Positions 32,266 through 34,552 of a stretch of 34,552 nucleotides of DNA are shown in pieces. The translations under genes were made by a program, and so were the position numbers. Origin of the DNA: Desulfobacteraceae bacterium (GTDB lineage Bacteria; Desulfobacterota; Desulfobacteria; Desulfobacterales; Desulfosarcinaceae); the NCBI GenBank assembly GCA_024230435.1, contig JAAERL010000215.1, positions 1 to 34,552 on the forward strand, in the 5' to 3' direction. Each line of letters begins with the position of its first letter. The first letter of the stretch is position 1. Below the pieces are notes generated by a model, which had not been told where the DNA came from, did not search any database, and worked only from the letters and a program-made list of their open reading frames with translations.

Positions 32266-32797
32266 ATAAGATAACCAATTGGTTTTATCCTGTTTTTAAC
32301 CAAAAGCGAAATTTTTTATCATAAACTATATTATAAACAAATTCAATTAGTTATCGCGCTTAAAACAATAAGGCCCCGGAAGCCAGCATGAGCCATACTT
32401 AACTGAAATTTTACATTTTTATCTCATTCGCACTATAATTTTTCTTACGTGCAAGAAGATATCATCCGCTTAGACAGGTTAGCATAATTTTTGCAATTTT
32501 CTTGATTGGCTTTGATGATGTGGGGGCCCATCATCTAATAATATTGTTTAACACGTATCAGCGAATTATCTAATTTCGCAGATACATCAAAGGAGCTTAA
32601 AAGTCGAAAAAATTTCATTAGTGTGCCCGGTGTTTTAAGTTTTCAAGGCATGCCAATGCATGAATACTTATAATTTGTGTCCGATTGTGCAACACAATGA
32701 GTACAAATTGATAAACAAAAAAACGAATCAGATGATTTGTATCTCGCATGACACTGACTGGCTGATGCCTTAGTCGTAAAATGTGAGGAGAGCGGAT
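32266..32797. other. 532-bp spacer, leader of the surface-protein gene
   Basis: No gene is seen. A hairpin GTATC-A-GCGAA / TTCGC-A-GATAC lies at 32555-32585. TTCAAGGCATGCCAA at 32642-32656 matches 15 bases of the interior of foldback element 1, followed by a similar TGCAT...ATACTTA; this may be a fragment. No clear promoter was identified. Confidence 0.4.
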
Positions 32798-34552
32798 ATG
32801 ATCAAAATAAAATTGTATATAGTTCCGTTAATATTGCTTTTTACAGTTTTTTATTTGGGCATCGTTCTGGCAAGCAAGGCTTACCGGGACAAAGTTTACC
32901 AGGATAGTTTTGATAAACATTACTCTGATACTGGTACTGATGCTGGTGCTGGTGCTGGTGCTGATACAGCTTTGGAAGGTGATTATCAGGTTCATCAACC
33001 GGAGCAGAACATCTCATATTTGAACTCGAATTTTACAGATCGGCAAGACAATGATACGGACTTTTCTGCTGTAGAATTTACCGATTCCGATAATGCCGGC
33101 ATTTCTAATATAATTAAAGCTAAAACTGTGCCTGCCAGAGCTAAAACTGTGCCTGACAGTAAAGCAGATATGCCGAAAATTTACGTCCAACCCAAATATT
33201 CTGTAAATGAAAAGCCAATCGCAGATGCTGGTGATGACCTGATTGTTGAACCAGGCACACTGGTCAATTTAAGCGCGGTTGGTTCCTGTGACCCGGATGA
33301 TGGAATTTCCACCTATGAATGGAAACAAGCCAGAGGCCAATATGTTGAACTGTCTGACGCTAAATCAGCAGAACCGGAGTTTGAGGCGCCTTCAATAAAT
33401 CATAAAATTTCAGTGCTTGCCTTCATACTCACCGTTACCGATCACAGCGGACAAAAGGATATTGATAAATGCTTTGTCAATATTATTGCACCGGGTGAAT
33501 ATGTTACAAGATCGGGAGTATCAACTATTTCAGTAAATGCAGGAAGAGATCAGATTGTAAGCCAGGGTGAACAGGTAGAATTAAGCGCGGCTGACACACG
33601 TGCTGGTGATGACTTCATTGCGTTTTACTTATGGCAACAAATTAAGGGCAGATCAGTTAAACTGTTTGATCGTACATCCATGAGACCGGCCTTTACAGCT
33701 CCCACTACCGATGGACCCGCAATTAGCTTAACCTTTGAGCTGGTTGTAACCTTTGCCAGTGGTCTTAAGCTTACAGATACTTGTAATATCAACGTTTTGT
33801 CCAGCAACAATACGACTCAGTCCCCGACAGCGATTGCAGGTAAAGGTCAAATCGTTAGCCCCGGTGATAAAGTTACATTGGACGGAAGAGATTCCACAGA
33901 TTTGGATCTTAACACCGCTAAAATATGGTGGAGCCAAACATACGGCAAGCGTGTCAGTCTTCAGGTTGACCGTTCAGAGCATGGCCTTGCAACGTTTATC
34001 GCGCCATCATGCCAGTTAACTTCAAATAACTGGATATACAACAATAGCCGTTGCCGATTAAACGATTCAGGCCAAATGGAAATGGCTTTTAAATTGACTG
34101 TTCTGGATAATAAAGGACAAGAATCAACAGATACGTGCACGATTTTTATAGATCAAGGTGGAATTGCCAAAACACCTGTAATATTTGATTCGAATTTTGA
34201 AAATTCAGAAATAATAAATCATTCCAATTTGCAGAACTCTTTCGGTACCGTTCTCGGTAAAGATTCCGGCGATGTCTCTGACGGTGTTTCCGGCGGCGGT
34301 TCTGAAGGCGGCGGTTCTGAAGGCGGCGGTCCTGAAGGCGGTGGTCCTGAAGGCGGCGGTCCTGAAGGCGGTGGTCCTGAAGGCGGTGGTCCTGAAGGCG
34401 GCGGTTCTGAAGGCGGCGGTTCTGAAGGCGGCAGTTCTGATGGCGGAAGCTCCGATGGCGGAAGCTCTGATGGCGGAAGCTCTGATGGCGGAAGCTCTGA
34501 TGGCGGAAGCTCTGATGGCGGAAGCTCTGATGGCGGAAGCTCTGATGGCGGA
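32798..34552 (+). CDS. surface/secreted protein with PKD-like domains and Gly-rich tandem repeats (3' end outside window)
   Basis: An open frame of 585 codons that continues past the window; GAGGAG lies about 8 bases before ATG 32798. Residues 5-25 form one hydrophobic segment (IKLYIVPLILLFTVFYLGIVL), a signal peptide or membrane anchor. A short low-complexity TDAGAGAGAD stretch and two AKTVP units follow. Three PKD/Ig-like domains then run at about 139-231 (ADAGDDLIVEPGTLVNLSA), 243-336 (NAGRDQIVSQGEQVELSA) and 342-450 (IAGKGQIVSPGDKVTLDG), each with the AGxxQ/DxIV...G entry and a Trp in the YxWxQ position. From residue 499, nine GGG(S/P)E units pass into at least eight GGSSD units. Such proteins usually act in adhesion or cell-surface structures; that role is inferred. 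Confidence 0.88.
   Translation, partial: MIKIKLYIVPLILLFTVFYLGIVLASKAYRDKVYQDSFDKHYSDTGTDAGAGAGADTALEGDYQVHQPEQNISYLNSNFTDRQDNDTDFSAVEFTDSDNAGISNIIKAKTVPARAKTVPDSKADMPKIYVQPKYSVNEKPIADAGDDLIVEPGTLVNLSAVGSCDPDDGISTYEWKQARGQYVELSDAKSAEPEFEAPSINHKISVLAFILTVTDHSGQKDIDKCFVNIIAPGEYVTRSGVSTISVNAGRDQIVSQGEQVELSAADTRAGDDFIAFYLWQQIKGRSVKLFDRTSMRPAFTAPTTDGPAISLTFELVVTFASGLKLTDTCNINVLSSNNTTQSPTAIAGKGQIVSPGDKVTLDGRDSTDLDLNTAKIWWSQTYGKRVSLQVDRSEHGLATFIAPSCQLTSNNWIYNNSRCRLNDSGQMEMAFKLTVLDNKGQESTDTCTIFIDQGGIAKTPVIFDSNFENSEIINHSNLQNSFGTVLGKDSGDVSDGVSGGGSEGGGSEGGGPEGGGPEGGGPEGGGPEGGGPEGGGSEGGGSEGGSSDGGSSDGGSSDGGSSDGGSSDGGSSDGGSSDGGSSDGG
34292..34552 (+). repeat. 15-bp tandem repeat array, continues past window
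   Basis: Seventeen complete in-frame 15-bp units plus six bases: nine GGC-GG(C/T)-GGT-(T/C)CT-GAA units (34292-34426), then eight GGC-GG(A/C)-AG(C/T)-TC(T/C)-GAT units from 34427. The later units are nearly identical, pointing to recent slippage expansion. The array encodes flexible glycine-serine linkers. Confidence 0.95.

Noticed and set aside
33625-34019. Short frames within the surface-protein region on both strands
   Set aside because: They lie inside the long open frame from 32798, which has a ribosome binding site and recognisable domains.
34292-34552. CRISPR array or non-coding satellite at the window end
   Set aside because: Units are contiguous 15-mers without spacers and stay in frame with the upstream coding sequence.

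Overview
The window reads as a chromosomal segment of an anaerobic bacterium of the Desulfobacterota (former Deltaproteobacteria). This is an inference from the gene order ffh-rpsP-khpA-rimM-trmD-RNA methyltransferase-rplS-rnhB-yraN, from stand-alone formiminotransferase and cyclodeaminase genes, and from a FadL-type outer-membrane porin (Gram-negative envelope). No rRNA, tRNA or CRISPR array was seen. The species cannot be named from the sequence.

Layout. 1-900: a dispersed repeat, a largely empty stretch and a small HEAT-like gene. 897-9391 (minus strand): a beta-CASP metallo-hydrolase, then a long translation and RNA-maturation cluster that reads from ffh down to a phosphopantetheinyl transferase. 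9595-11641: rlmN and a convergent PP-loop tRNA-thiolation-like gene that overlap at their 3' ends. 11642-15942: an accessory island of AT-rich, low-complexity unknown genes, bracketed by two inverted copies of a 157-bp foldback element. 15943-23012: FadL-type porin, a decayed TPR-like relic, secreted rhodanese, EamA exporter, cobalamin adenosyltransferase, an outer-membrane beta-barrel candidate and a DUF1786 protein. 23112-30679: a complete histidine-utilisation locus. 30680-32797: 2.1 kb without an intact gene but with duplicated coding relics. 32798 to the window end: the first 585 codons of a surface protein with three PKD/Ig-like domains followed by 15-bp tandem repeats.

How the genes work together. 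HutH, HutU and HutI take histidine to N-formiminoglutamate. The formiminotransferase and cyclodeaminase then move the formimino carbon to tetrahydrofolate, giving glutamate, ammonia and methenyl-THF. HutC sits between the divergent hutU and hutC-hutH arms. Two back-to-back promoters (TTGACA, 17-bp spacers) place their -10 boxes on a palindromic TTGTATATACAA operator and an adjacent half-site, a compact autoregulated switch.

The most unusual signal is repetitive DNA at gene ends. A foldback family (ends GGCGATT...AATCGCC, flanked by directly repeated TTA) has two complete copies, one copy cut by the window edge, and several fragments. A second foldback family (ends near AAATAG...GGCTCTA) has two copies. 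In six genes the stop codon lies inside or exactly against one of these repeats, which suggests insertion at, or retention at, stop codons.
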